Origin: an uncultured Acetatifactor sp.
GTDB taxonomy: Bacteria; Bacillota; Clostridia; Lachnospirales; Lachnospiraceae
NCBI GenBank assembly: GCA_910577235.1
Contig: CAJTMX010000010.1
Span: forward strand, 1-64,000
DNA: 64,000 nt
Reading direction: 5' to 3'
Made by a program: the position numbers and the translations under genes. Below, one piece after another: positions 1 to 8,076 of the stretch. The stretch's first letter is position 1, and each line of letters opens with the position of its first letter. The notes below the pieces were generated by a model. The model was not told the origin of the DNA, made no database searches, and saw nothing but the letters and a program-made list of their open reading frames with translations.

Positions 1-1
1 T

Positions 2-274
2 ATATATACTGGAGTTCAGCGAAATGGATTTGTGAAGAAACTGTCAAAGACCCGAAATACCAGGCCCTTAAAAGAATTAAATTGTGAAGAAAGATTAAAT
101 AATTTGAAAAGGGCTTTTAATCTTGGGCAAAATGGTGTAAAATTAAAGACAATTATACTGATAGACGATATTTACACCACTGGGAGTACCATGGATCAGG
201 TATCCGCCGTGTTGTTACCCGGCGTATGCCAAAAGATTTTTTTCGCCGCGCTGGCTATCGGGGCCGGTGTATAA
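2..274 (+). CDS. comF: ComF family phosphoribosyltransferase, C-terminal part (5' end outside window)
   Basis: The frame is open from the first bases of the window, so only about 90 C-terminal residues are visible and no start can be assigned; the GTG at 32 is internal. The PRPP-binding loop IILIDDIYTTGSTMD followed by a short hydrophobic tail is the signature of the type I phosphoribosyltransferase fold of ComF proteins, and the preceding ERLNNLKRAF stretch matches the usual ComF tail. ComF proteins are linked to DNA uptake in competent Firmicutes, but the biochemical role is poorly defined. A YvyF-type gene directly downstream (18 bp gap) is the same neighbourhood as comF-yvyF in Bacillus, which supports the call. 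The N-terminal zinc finger cannot be checked here. Confidence 0.85.
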   Translation: MYTGVQRNGFVKKLSKTRNTRPLKELNCEERLNNLKRAFNLGQNGVKLKTIILIDDIYTTGSTMDQVSAVLLPGVCQKIFFAALAIGAGV

Positions 275-292
275 GAAGAGGAGGTATTGTCA

Positions 293-703
293 ATGAATGT
301 CAGACCGTGTAAGAGCTGTAAGAGACTGTTCAACTATTTTTCGGGAGAGGGTTATTGTCCGGCCTGCAAAGAAAAGCTGGAGGAGAAGTTTCAGGTGGTA
401 AAGGCCTATATTCAGGAGAATCCCGGCGTACATATGCAGGAGGTGGCGGAAGCCTGTGACGTGGAGACAGCACAGATACGGCAGTGGCTTCGGGAAGACC
501 GTCTGGAACTGACGGAAGGCTCTCCTCTTATGTTGAGCTGCGACGGATGCGGCGCCTCCATCCGCAGCGGAAGGTATTGTGAGAAATGCAAGGCAAATGT
601 GAGCAACGGGTTCAAAGATATATTGAAGAGCAATGCGCCCAAGAAGGCCGAAAGTTTTCGGAAAAAGGAAGACAATGGATCAAAAATGCGCTATTTGCAG
701 TAA
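293..703 (+). CDS. Flagellar-locus zinc-ribbon protein (YvyF / TIGR03826-like)
   Basis: This soluble protein of 136 residues has an N-terminal zinc ribbon (CKSC and CPAC pairs, about residues 6-26), a central helical segment that reads like a winged helix or MerR-like fold (QEVAEACDVETAQIRQWL, about 45-62), a second zinc ribbon (CDGC and CEKC, about 81-100) and a basic tail. This is the layout of the YvyF/TIGR03826 flagellar operon family found next to comF and flgM in Firmicutes; the function is not firmly known. I chose ATG 293 because AAGAGGAGG at 276-284 lies eight bases upstream, whereas TTG 287 would be only two bases from it. No other flagellar gene is visible in the window, so motility itself cannot be inferred. 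Confidence 0.8.
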   Translation: MNVRPCKSCKRLFNYFSGEGYCPACKEKLEEKFQVVKAYIQENPGVHMQEVAEACDVETAQIRQWLREDRLELTEGSPLMLSCDGCGASIRSGRYCEKCKANVSNGFKDILKSNAPKKAESFRKKEDNGSKMRYLQ

Positions 704-727
704 TATTTTTGGAAGAAGGCACTTTTT

Positions 728-1114
728 ATGCTAAATGAAGAACGAATTATCCTGATGACCAAGATGGCCTCCTACGAGGAGGGAGAGGGAAAGAAGAGTA
801 TGGCGCTGGGACGTTATTTTCGGGGAGATTATATTTCCCTGCAGCTTTTGCGCGCTTTTTTCTGTAGTACTATCGCGTATCTGCTGGGTTTTGGGCTCTA
901 TGTTTTGTACGATTTTGAGATTCTGCTGGAGGATATTTATAAGATGGATCTGTTTGTATTCGCACAGAACATTATCAAATGGTATGCGATCTTTGTAGTC
1001 GGATACTGCGTTATCACTTACGCTGTCTGCGCATACCGCTACAGCCGGGCAAAAAGGAGTCTGAAAGTTTACTATCACAATCTGAAAAAGCTTGACAGTC
1101 TGTATCGCCAGTGA
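728..1114 (+). CDS. Conserved hypothetical membrane protein, two TM segments
   Basis: I do not recognise a named family. The 128 residues begin with a charged segment of about 37 residues, then a hydrophobic helix (LLRAFFCSTIAYLLGFGLYVLY), a short loop, a second helix (IIKWYAIFVVGYCVITYAVCAY, about 83-104) and a basic, helix-prone C-terminal tail (SRAKRSLKVYYHNLKKLDSLYR). The arrangement suggests a small two-pass inner-membrane protein with both ends in the cytoplasm. It sits 24 bp after the YvyF-like gene and 63 bp before another membrane protein, upstream of the c-di-AMP genes, so it is probably co-transcribed with them. Nothing in the sequence points to an enzymatic role. Confidence 0.7.
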   Translation: MLNEERIILMTKMASYEEGEGKKSMALGRYFRGDYISLQLLRAFFCSTIAYLLGFGLYVLYDFEILLEDIYKMDLFVFAQNIIKWYAIFVVGYCVITYAVCAYRYSRAKRSLKVYYHNLKKLDSLYRQ

Positions 1115-1177
1115 TCCCACGATCAGGGTGCGGCGGATGCGGAAATATATAGAATATAGAGTGTATGAGGAAATATC

Positions 1178-2299
1178 ATGAGTAATTTATTGGAAATTAG
1201 GGAGAAACTGAAGCTGCTTTACAGCAGGAATGAATTTATCCTGGTCCCCATTCTCAAGTTTATGCTGGCTTTTCTGGCGATCTGCATGGTAAACGGCGAA
1301 CTGGGATATATGGCTAAGCTGGACAACCTGGGACTGGTGCTGATCGTCTCTCTGTTGTGCTCGTTCCTGCCAAATGGCTGCATCATCCTGTTTGGAGCGG
1401 TGTTCAGTCTGATGCATCTTTACGAATTGTCTCTAGAGGTGGCCATTGCGGCGCTGGCGATTTATCTGATCATGTTTCTGCTGTTCTTTCGGATGGGTTC
1501 TAAAGATACGGTCATTCTGATCTTCACGGTGGTGCTGCTTGCCATGAGGATACCGTATGTGATTCCCGTGGCTGTGGGTCTGCTGGCCACGCCTCTGGCA
1601 GCGATCTCGGTGGCCTGCGGCACGGTGGTGTACTATATGCTGACCTATATTTCGGACAATGCCACCACGATCAGCAGTATGGGGGCGGACGAAGCTACGG
1701 CCAAGCTGCGTATGGTCATTGACAGTGTTCTGGGAAACCGGGCCATGATCGTGATGATCGTAGCGTTTACCGTAACCATTGTGGCGGTATATCTGATCCG
1801 GCGCATGTCCATAGATTATTCCTGGTCTATTGCCATGGTTGCCGGCGTAATAATAGATTTGGTAGTACTGTTAGTGGGAGACTTGGTGTACGACACCAAT
1901 CTGTCTCTCGGAATGGCTGTCCTGGGCAGCATACTGGCCCTTATAATAGCCAAGATCCTGGAGTTTTTCAGATTCTGCGTGGACTATAGCAGGACTGAGA
2001 AGGTGCAGTACGAGGATGATGAATATTACTATTATGTGAAAGCCGTACCCAAGATGAGTATGCCCGCGGTATCCAAAACGGTAAAGCGGATCAATACCCA
2101 GCGCCGGCCGGCGCGTATGGCGGAGGAGGACGACGATATGACCGTGGCGCCCCGGCGCGTGAACAGGAGTGTGGTGACGGAACGCACCGGGAGCAGAGAC
2201 GGGCACGTAAGGCATCCCCAGAACCGGGCGGGGAGCCGGAGCATAACCATCAGCGGGGAATCAGAAGGCGTGGAGCCTGAAGATTTTGAAGATATTTGA
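1178..2299 (+). CDS. Polytopic membrane protein of unknown function upstream of cdaA
   Basis: The protein of 373 residues has roughly eight hydrophobic helices between residues 20 and 265, mostly in tightly spaced pairs, and then a cytoplasmic tail of about 100 residues that mixes acidic runs (YEDDEYYYY, EEDDDM) with Arg-rich segments (NTQRRPARM). The tail is low complexity and looks disordered. GAGGAAATATC precedes ATG 1178. No catalytic motif is visible. It lies 27 bp before cdaA, so it is likely in the same transcript; a role near the cell wall or c-di-AMP control would only be a guess from position. Confidence 0.7.
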   Translation: MSNLLEIREKLKLLYSRNEFILVPILKFMLAFLAICMVNGELGYMAKLDNLGLVLIVSLLCSFLPNGCIILFGAVFSLMHLYELSLEVAIAALAIYLIMFLLFFRMGSKDTVILIFTVVLLAMRIPYVIPVAVGLLATPLAAISVACGTVVYYMLTYISDNATTISSMGADEATAKLRMVIDSVLGNRAMIVMIVAFTVTIVAVYLIRRMSIDYSWSIAMVAGVIIDLVVLLVGDLVYDTNLSLGMAVLGSILALIIAKILEFFRFCVDYSRTEKVQYEDDEYYYYVKAVPKMSMPAVSKTVKRINTQRRPARMAEEDDDMTVAPRRVNRSVVTERTGSRDGHVRHPQNRAGSRSITISGESEGVEPEDFEDI

Positions 2300-2326
2300 T
2301 CACAGAGCAGTATAGGATAGGCGGGC

Positions 2327-3187
2327 ATGGACACAGTTAATGAGATCATCGCAAATTTAAGAAGATATGTGCCCAGTATTGAGATAGGGGATGTGCTGGA
2401 GATTTTGATCATCGCGTTCCTCCTCTATCACATTATGCTGTGGATTCAGAAGACCAGGGCCTGGACATTGCTCAAGGGCCTGCTTGTGATTCTGTTTTTC
2501 TGGGTAGTGGCCTCCTATTTTAAGATGAATACGATCCTGTGGCTGGGGCAGAACGTGTTTGGCTTTGCCGTTACGGCTGTGATCGTTGTGCTGCAGCCTG
2601 AGCTGCGCAAGGCGTTGGAGGAACTGGGCAACAAAAATCTCATCGCCAATGCCCTGCCTTTTGACAACGGAAGGAACACGGACAACAGTTTTACGGAGAA
2701 GACGGTAAACGAGATCACCCGCGCCTGCGTGGAGATGAGCAAGGTAAAAACGGGTGCGCTGATCGTTATAGAACAAAAGGAATCTTTGGCTGAATATGAA
2801 AGAACGGGCATTGATGTGGACGGTCTGGTCACCAGCCAGTTGCTGATCAATATTTTTGAACATAATACTCCCTTGCATGACGGAGCCGTCATTGTCCGGG
2901 GCAACAGGATCACATCAGCCACCTGTTACCTGCCCCAGACGGACAACGGGGATATCAGCAAGGAAGTGGGCACCAGGCACAGAGCGGGTGTGGGCATTTC
3001 CGAGGTCACGGATTCCGTCACGGTGATCGTGTCGGAACAGACCGGTAAGATCAGTATCACGGTAGGAGGACAGCTGGAGCGGGGATTTGACGGGGAGAGC
3101 CTGAGGAGACGTCTGATGGAACTGACCAACCTGGGGGAGGAAACGGGTAAGGTCAGGCGGAAAAGGAAAGGAAAGGCGGCAAAATGA
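2327..3187 (+). CDS. cdaA: Diadenylate cyclase CdaA
   Basis: CdaA condenses two ATP molecules into cyclic di-AMP at the cytoplasmic membrane. The protein has 286 residues, close to the family length. Three N-terminal hydrophobic helices (about residues 20-95) precede the DAC (DisA_N) domain, where both active-site motifs are intact: HDGAVIV near residue 185 and RHRAGVGISE near residue 218. It is followed by a YbbR-domain gene with a 4-base ATGA overlap and then by glmM, the conserved cdaA-cdaR-glmM order of Firmicutes in which CdaR and GlmM modulate the cyclase. The C-terminal tail is strongly basic (KVRRKRKGKAAK). The ribosome site is weak (GGCGGG). Confidence 0.95.
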   Translation: MDTVNEIIANLRRYVPSIEIGDVLEILIIAFLLYHIMLWIQKTRAWTLLKGLLVILFFWVVASYFKMNTILWLGQNVFGFAVTAVIVVLQPELRKALEELGNKNLIANALPFDNGRNTDNSFTEKTVNEITRACVEMSKVKTGALIVIEQKESLAEYERTGIDVDGLVTSQLLINIFEHNTPLHDGAVIVRGNRITSATCYLPQTDNGDISKEVGTRHRAGVGISEVTDSVTVIVSEQTGKISITVGGQLERGFDGESLRRRLMELTNLGEETGKVRRKRKGKAAK

Positions 3188-4515
3188 AAGGGAAGATAGG
3201 CTCCATAATTCGATCTGTATTTTTTTCCCACTGGCTGCTCAAGATCATGTCCCTGCTGCTGGCCTTTGCCCTGTGGTTTGTAGTCATCAGCACCAATGAC
3301 CCGGTGGATGAGAAACGGTTTCAAAATATAAAGGTAACTCTGCTCAACACGGAGCTGCTGGCGGATAACGGTCAGGTATACGAAATATTGGATAGTACGG
3401 ATATTTTGCGCACGGTTACGTTCGACGCCCCCAGGAGCGTCAGGAACAATATTCAGCCCGAAGATATCATTGCGGTGGCGGATCTGACCAATCTGACGGT
3501 GACCAATACGGTGGAGATCAGATTTTCCTGTCCCAAGTACGGGGATCAAGTGCAGAATATCAGCGGCAATATAGAGTATGTAAAGCTGAATATTGAGAAG
3601 GAGACCCGTAAAACCGTCAATATCATCTGCAATCAGACCGGAAGTGTGGGTGAGGGGTATATTGTGGGAGACGTTAATCTGGACCGCAACCGTCTGGAGA
3701 TACAGGGGCCTGAATCCGCCATTAATGAGATCAGCCGGGCGGAGGTGGATGTGGATGTGACGGGTATCACCGGCACCAGCACCGCTTCGGGAAGAATCAG
3801 GCTGGTGGATGAGAACGGCAATGAGATAAACCGGGCCTCCGTATCCCGGAATCTGGACAGCGTCACTATCACGGTGATCGTGTGGAATACCAAGGAAGTC
3901 CCTGTGGTTTACAACTATTTCGGCACATTGGCGGAAGACTGTCAGGTGACCGGAATGGAGGCCAGTATTGAGACGGTAAGGATTGCGGGCCCCACAGAAA
4001 CGCTGAACAATGTGACGCAGCTGGAGGTGCAGGGGGAGGATATCAATGTCACGGGTGCGGATGAGGATCATATGAGTATTGTGCATCTCGGCAAATATCT
4101 GCCCAAGGGAATCTACTTTGCGGAGGAAAACTTTGAAGATGCCGCCGTTGTGAAGATTATGGTGGAGAAGGCGGAGGAGAAAAAGATACCGCTGCGGGCT
4201 GAAAATATTCAGGTCATCAATGTGCCCGAGGGTGTGACCTATGAGATCGTGGGCTCCAATTCCACGCCGCTGGTGGCCAAGGGATTGGCAGGGTATATGG
4301 CTCTGCTGCAGTCTTCCACCCTGTCGGGTGTGGTGGATGTGGGGGCATGGATGGAGGATTCCAATCTGTCCGAGCCTCCGGAGGGTGAGTACAGTCTGCC
4401 TGTGAATGTATCACTGCTGGATGAACAGGAGAAGATAAGCACGCCGGTGATCGTCCTGCGCTTTACGCGGGTTCAGGATGATGACGAGGGCGCGGACACA
4501 GGAGAAGAAGGATAA
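3184..4515 (+). CDS. cdaR: YbbR-domain protein, CdaA regulator
   Basis: The protein of 443 residues has one N-terminal membrane helix (LLKIMSLLLAFALWFVVIS, about 18-36) followed by an extracytoplasmic region built from successive YbbR-type beta domains, each with the recurring VNV/I...G...GY pattern (for example RKTVNIICNQTGSVGEGYIVGD and KEVPVVYNYFGT segments). The tail is acidic. In Bacillus, Listeria and Staphylococcus the equivalent protein contacts the CdaA membrane part and tunes c-di-AMP synthesis. Translation is coupled to cdaA by an ATGA overlap at 3184-3187, and glmM starts 26 bp downstream. The family call is secure; the regulatory role is inferred from the conserved gene order. 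Confidence 0.9.
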   Translation: MKGKIGSIIRSVFFSHWLLKIMSLLLAFALWFVVISTNDPVDEKRFQNIKVTLLNTELLADNGQVYEILDSTDILRTVTFDAPRSVRNNIQPEDIIAVADLTNLTVTNTVEIRFSCPKYGDQVQNISGNIEYVKLNIEKETRKTVNIICNQTGSVGEGYIVGDVNLDRNRLEIQGPESAINEISRAEVDVDVTGITGTSTASGRIRLVDENGNEINRASVSRNLDSVTITVIVWNTKEVPVVYNYFGTLAEDCQVTGMEASIETVRIAGPTETLNNVTQLEVQGEDINVTGADEDHMSIVHLGKYLPKGIYFAEENFEDAAVVKIMVEKAEEKKIPLRAENIQVINVPEGVTYEIVGSNSTPLVAKGLAGYMALLQSSTLSGVVDVGAWMEDSNLSEPPEGEYSLPVNVSLLDEQEKISTPVIVLRFTRVQDDDEGADTGEEG

Positions 4516-4541
4516 GCGGAAAATCGGAGGTTTATTAGAGT

Positions 4542-5891
4542 ATGTCCAGACTATTTGGAACTGACGGGGTCAGAGGCATTGCAAATGAAGAACTCACCCC
4601 TTTGCTCGCCATGCAGCTGGGACAGGCGGGTGCGTATGTGCTGACGAAGGAGAAAGAGCACAAACCTACCATTATGGTAGGCTGCGATACCCGTATATCA
4701 GGCGATATGCTTGCCAATGCTCTGATGGCGGGAGCCTGCAGCGTGGGGGCGAACTGTGTGTATGTCGGAGTCATTCCCACGCCGGCAGTGGCGTATCTCA
4801 CACAGAAGTACAAGGTGGACGCGGGGGTGGTGATATCGGCCTCCCACAATTCGGTGGAGTTTAACGGCATCAAGTTTTTTGACGGAGACGGTTATAAGCT
4901 GCCGGACGCGCTGGAGGACGAGATAGAGACATTGATCCAATCCCAGATGCAGGGCGTGAAGTTTCCCATAGGGCCCGGTGTAGGCAAGATCAAGTATCGC
5001 ACCGATGCCCGGGAGGAATATATCAATCATGCGATCCAGTCGGTGAAAGTGGATCTGAGCCGTCTGAAGATCGTGGCAGACTGTGCCGAGGGAGCGGCTT
5101 ATTACACTTCGGTGGAGGCGCTTAAAGAGTTGGGCGGCGATGTGGTGGCGATACATAGCAATCCCGACGGAACCAATATCAATGCCAACTGCGGCTCCAC
5201 GCATATGGAAGAGTTACAGGCGAGAGTGGTATACGAGAAGGCGGATATAGGTCTGGCCTTTGACGGGGACGCGGACCGTCTGCTGGCCGTGGACGAAAAC
5301 GGCAAGATCGTGGACGGAGATCAGATCATGGCTATCGTGGGCGATTACCTGAAAGGTCAGGGAAGATTGAAAAAGGATACCATCGTGGCCACCGTCATGA
5401 GTAACTTGGGATTTTTCCTGATGGCGAAGAAACAGAATCTGCATGTAGAACAGACCAAGGTGGGCGACCGCTATGTGCTGGAGCGCATGAAAGAGATCGG
5501 GGCCAGTCTGGGAGGGGAACAGTCCGGCCATGTGATATTTCTGGATGAAAATACCACCGGAGACGGACTGCTCAGCGCGCTGCACCTGCTCCAGGTGATG
5601 GTGGAGACCGGGAAACCACTGTCGCAGTTGGCACAGATCATGGAAGTTCTTCCTCAGGCTCTGGTCAGCGCTAAGGTGGCCAATCACAAGAAAGACCGTT
5701 ATTTGGAATATCCGGAGATCGCGGAGGCCATCGAGGCTCTGGAGAAAAAGTTCGCGGGAGAGGGCAGAGTGCTGATCCGTCCCTCCGGAACCGAGCCGCT
5801 GGTGCGGGTTATGATCGAGGGTAAGGACTATGATGCCATACAGGCCGAGGCCACGGCGCTGGCAAAGTTGATTCAGGACAGAATGTTCTAG
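4542..5891 (+). CDS. glmM: Phosphoglucosamine mutase GlmM
   Basis: GlmM interconverts glucosamine-6-phosphate and glucosamine-1-phosphate on the route to UDP-GlcNAc, the precursor of peptidoglycan and of many sugars used by the loci downstream. The 449 residues cover the whole family length. The phosphoserine loop ISASHNSVEFNG (about residue 98-109), the metal-binding loop DGDADR (about 243), the sugar-binding GGEQSGH (about 324) and the phosphate-binding RPSGTEPLVRV (about 409) are all intact. The start MSRLFGTDGVRG is typical and is preceded by CGGAGG. It is the last gene of the cdaA-cdaR-glmM group. Confidence 0.97.
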   Translation: MSRLFGTDGVRGIANEELTPLLAMQLGQAGAYVLTKEKEHKPTIMVGCDTRISGDMLANALMAGACSVGANCVYVGVIPTPAVAYLTQKYKVDAGVVISASHNSVEFNGIKFFDGDGYKLPDALEDEIETLIQSQMQGVKFPIGPGVGKIKYRTDAREEYINHAIQSVKVDLSRLKIVADCAEGAAYYTSVEALKELGGDVVAIHSNPDGTNINANCGSTHMEELQARVVYEKADIGLAFDGDADRLLAVDENGKIVDGDQIMAIVGDYLKGQGRLKKDTIVATVMSNLGFFLMAKKQNLHVEQTKVGDRYVLERMKEIGASLGGEQSGHVIFLDENTTGDGLLSALHLLQVMVETGKPLSQLAQIMEVLPQALVSAKVANHKKDRYLEYPEIAEAIEALEKKFAGEGRVLIRPSGTEPLVRVMIEGKDYDAIQAEATALAKLIQDRMF

Positions 5892-5918
5892 AAATTCCGT
5901 ATTAGGAGGGTATAACAT

Positions 5919-6182
5919 ATGGTAAGCCAGAAAGTTACAATCAAGAATCCCACCGGACTGCATCTGAGACCGGCGGGGATACTGTGCAAGGAAGCGATGC
6001 AGTTCAAATCTCTGATCACTTTTACGTTTCGGGAAAGCACGGCCAATGCAAAAAGCGTGCTGAGTGTGCTGGGAGCCTGTGTAAAATGCGGAGATGAGGT
6101 GGAGTTTTTCTGTGAGGGGGAAGATGAGCAGGATGCTCTGAAGACTCTGATAGCGGCAGTAGAAGGCGGACTGGGGGAATAA
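5919..6182 (+). CDS. ptsH: HPr-family phosphocarrier protein
   Basis: This 87-residue cytoplasmic protein is a phosphocarrier of the phosphotransferase system. The active-site histidine is exactly at position 15 (NPTGLHLRPAG), followed by Arg17, and the regulatory serine is exactly at position 46 (AKSVLSVLG), so both the PEP-dependent and HPr-kinase sites are present; a Crh-type protein would lack His15. TAGGAGGG precedes the ATG. It is 27 bp after glmM and ends just before a hairpin terminator, so it may be the last gene of the cdaA-glmM transcript. A genome may hold other HPr paralogues, so it need not be the main one. Confidence 0.88.
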   Translation: MVSQKVTIKNPTGLHLRPAGILCKEAMQFKSLITFTFRESTANAKSVLSVLGACVKCGDEVEFFCEGEDEQDALKTLIAAVEGGLGE

Positions 6183-6185
6183 CAT

Positions 6186-6216
6186 AAAGGGCTGTGAGGA
6201 TCGCAGCCCTTTATTT
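6186..6216. terminator. Bidirectional hairpin terminator between HPr gene and PAP2-like gene
   Basis: A perfect 9 bp stem (AAAGGGCTG at 6186-6194 with CAGCCCTTT at 6204-6212) encloses a 9-base loop and is followed by ATTT. It begins four bases after the HPr stop codon. On the minus strand the A-rich left side gives a T-rich tail, so it can serve the convergent gene as well. Confidence 0.75.
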
Positions 6217-6275
6217 CTGTGTTGTGATGATTCTGGCGCCGTGCCTGCACGAACATTTGGCGAATGTGCAGGGGA

Positions 6276-6734
6276 TCAAATCTGATAGAAAGCTATGGCT
6301 ATCAGAACTCCCAGAATAGCGCCCATCAATACCTGAAAAGGGGTGTGACCGATGAATTCCTTGAGTTTGTCCTGAGCGGACAGTTCGTCGCGTCCCATAT
6401 CCTCAAAGATCTTGATGATATTGTTCAGCAGTTGGGCCTGTATTCCGGTCTCACGGCGTACGCCTATGGCGTCATACATGACGATGATGGCCACGATCAG
6501 AGCTATGGCAAAAGCGAAACTGGAGGAGCCGTGTTCCAGATATGTCGCCGTGACCAACGCGCATACGGTGGCGGAGTGGGAGCTGGGCATACCGCCGCTG
6601 CCCACCAGACGTTCGGCTACGAATTTTTTAGTGAAGAGAAGATGTATCAGCGTTTTAAGTATCTGGGCGATCAGCCAGCCCAGTGCGGCAGCCAGGAAGA
6701 TCTTATTCTCAAGTAATCCGGTAAAAAACTCCAT
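6276..6734 (-). CDS. Divergent PAP2 family membrane protein (YuiD/DUF212-like)
   Basis: The 152-residue product has about four to five membrane helices and the motif GSGGMPSSHSA near residue 50, which is the hallmark of the divergent PAP2 (acid phosphatase/vanadium haloperoxidase-related) family; YDAIGVRRETG further on is also typical. Substrate and reaction are unknown, a lipid phosphate being likely from the superfamily. The open frame extends much further upstream, but the ATG at 6734 is preferred: CGGAG lies about seven bases upstream, the family starts with this hydrophobic helix, and a good minus-strand promoter lies at 6789-6817, inside the longer frame. It is the only minus-strand gene in the window. 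Confidence 0.85.
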   Translation of the reverse strand: MEFFTGLLENKIFLAAALGWLIAQILKTLIHLLFTKKFVAERLVGSGGMPSSHSATVCALVTATYLEHGSSSFAFAIALIVAIIVMYDAIGVRRETGIQAQLLNNIIKIFEDMGRDELSAQDKLKEFIGHTPFQVLMGAILGVLIAIAFYQI

Positions 6735-6788
6735 GTTTATCTCCGACCTCATTTCGCAGGCAACGCCTGTAGTTTTATTTCCCTGTAC

Positions 6789-6817
6789 ATTATACACGAT
6801 TCCAAACAGGATATCCA
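6789..6817 (-). promoter_or_regulatory. Sigma-A-type promoter for the PAP2-like gene
   Basis: On the minus strand TGGATA (6817-6812) and a perfect TATAAT (6794-6789) are separated by 17 bases. Transcription would start near 6782, giving a leader of about 48 bases before ATG 6734. This is from pattern only. Confidence 0.6.
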
Positions 6818-6843
6818 GTCCTGCAAATGCTTTTTTGTAAGTG

Positions 6844-6872
6844 TTGAAAACAAGGTAAAAATATGTTAATAT
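6844..6872 (+). promoter_or_regulatory. Extended -10 promoter for the DPM1-like glycosyltransferase gene
   Basis: TTGAAA (6844-6849), a 17-base spacer and TAATAT (6867-6872) preceded by TG at -15/-14 (TGTTAATAT) make a good sigma-A promoter. It is divergent from the PAP2-like promoter, and transcription would begin near 6879, leaving a leader of about 120 bases before ATG 7000. Confidence 0.6.
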
Positions 6873-6999
6873 TTTTGTATTCAGGCTATATAAACAAGAT
6901 GGGATATGCAAAATATATATTTAAGAAAACAGAGAGTTACCGGACGGAGCCGGCCGCCGGAGAGGAATACGCGGCTCCGTAAAAGAAAGGAAGACAGAG

Positions 7000-7929
7000 A
7001 TGGCTGTTTTGAGCGTAATAGTACCCTGCTATAACGAAGAAGAATCCGTTGCGGATTTCTATGCGGAGCTTATGAAAAACCAGGATTTTTTCACGGAAAA
7101 AGAACTGGAAGTGGAGATATTGTATGTTGACGACGGCTCCAAGGATAATACGGTGGCGGAAGTAAAAAAACTGCGGGAGACGGACCGGCGGGTACGCCTG
7201 ATATCCTTTTCGCGCAATTTTGGCAAGGAGGCAGGTATGTTTGCGGGGCTGGAGAAATCCCGGGGCGACTATGTGGTGCTGATGGATGTAGATCTGCAAG
7301 ATCCTCCTTCTTTGCTGCCAGAGATGTTTTCCTATATGGAGCAGGGGTTTGACTCTGTGGCTACCAGGCGTGTCAACCGAAAGGGTGAGCCTCCCATCCG
7401 GTCTTTTTTTGCAAGATTATTTTATCGGTTGATGAAACGTATCTCCCGGACGGAGATTATGGACGGCGCCAGGGACTACCGGCTGATGACCCGGCAGATG
7501 GTGGATGCCATATTACAGATGCAGGAGTATAATCGTTTTACCAAAGGTATCTACGGCTGGGTGGGATTTCAGACCAAATGGTTAGAGTATGAAAACGTGG
7601 AGCGGGCCAAGGGGGAGACCAAGTGGAATTTTTGGAAACTGCTGATCTATTCTCTGGAAGGCATTACCGCGTTTTCCACGGTACCTCTGAGTATTGCCTC
7701 TGTCATGGGAGTGTTGTTCTGCGTATTTGCCTTTGTGTTAATCATATTTATCGTGGTGCGCACCAGCATTTTCGGAGATCCGGTTTCGGGTTGGCCATCG
7801 CTGGTATGTATCATCTCTCTGGTCAGTGGCGTGCAGCTGTTCTGCATGGGAATAATCGGGCAGTACCTGGCAAAGACCTATCTGGAAGTGAAAAGGAGGC
7901 CCATTTATATTGTCAAAGAAGAATTATAG
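7000..7929 (+). CDS. Family 2 glycosyltransferase, DPM1/GtrB-like, with two C-terminal TM helices
   Basis: The 309 residues form a GT-A domain (VIVPCYNEEESV at 6-17, VDDGSKDNT near 45, metal-binding MDVDLQDP near 97) followed by two membrane helices (about 231-255 and 270-290) and a basic tail. This is the layout of polyprenyl-phosphate glycosyltransferases such as GtrB, ArnC or YkoT, which move a sugar from a nucleotide donor to undecaprenyl phosphate on the inner face of the membrane so that it can be flipped and used by GT-C enzymes. AAAGAAAGGAAG precedes the ATG. It stands alone between a promoter and a short intergenic region. A close relative by architecture is at 41486. Confidence 0.85.
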   Translation: MAVLSVIVPCYNEEESVADFYAELMKNQDFFTEKELEVEILYVDDGSKDNTVAEVKKLRETDRRVRLISFSRNFGKEAGMFAGLEKSRGDYVVLMDVDLQDPPSLLPEMFSYMEQGFDSVATRRVNRKGEPPIRSFFARLFYRLMKRISRTEIMDGARDYRLMTRQMVDAILQMQEYNRFTKGIYGWVGFQTKWLEYENVERAKGETKWNFWKLLIYSLEGITAFSTVPLSIASVMGVLFCVFAFVLIIFIVVRTSIFGDPVSGWPSLVCIISLVSGVQLFCMGIIGQYLAKTYLEVKRRPIYIVKEEL

Positions 7930-7991
7930 TCCAACTTGCTGGTTTTTGATATATTATGTTGATAAAAGAAGGTTTCGGCGGTAAAAATGGC

Positions 7992-8020
7992 TATACATTT
8001 TTCGACAGATATGATATGAT
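7992..8020 (+). promoter_or_regulatory. Candidate promoter with extended -10 upstream of the orphan Spo0A domain
   Basis: TATACA (7992-7997), 17 bases and TATGAT (8015-8020) with an upstream TG (TGATATGAT) form a plausible sigma-A promoter. A perfect 0A box occupies 8001-8007 inside the spacer. Transcription would start near 8027, about 50 bases before ATG 8077. Confidence 0.45.
8001..8007 (+). promoter_or_regulatory. Perfect Spo0A box (TTCGACA)
   Basis: TTCGACA matches the classical 0A box on this strand. It lies between the -35 and -10 of the candidate promoter. A second, 6-of-7 match (CTCGACA) is at 8051-8057 in the leader. A heptamer alone can occur by chance, but its place directly upstream of a gene for a Spo0A-type DNA-binding domain raises the odds that it is real. 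Confidence 0.5.
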
Positions 8021-8076
8021 TAGTGCAATCAATTACAGTAAGGAGCAGTACTCGACATGTGAAAGGGGAATTCATT

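Noticed and set aside
6242..6272. Second terminator hairpin (CCTGCAC/GTGCAGG) for the PAP2-like gene
   Set aside because: There is a 7 bp stem with a long loop and no T-run on either strand; the shared hairpin at 6186-6216 is a better candidate.
6735..6911. Longer N-terminus of the PAP2-like protein
   Set aside because: The extension has a TTG start without ribosome site, contains the predicted promoter, and is not like the family start.
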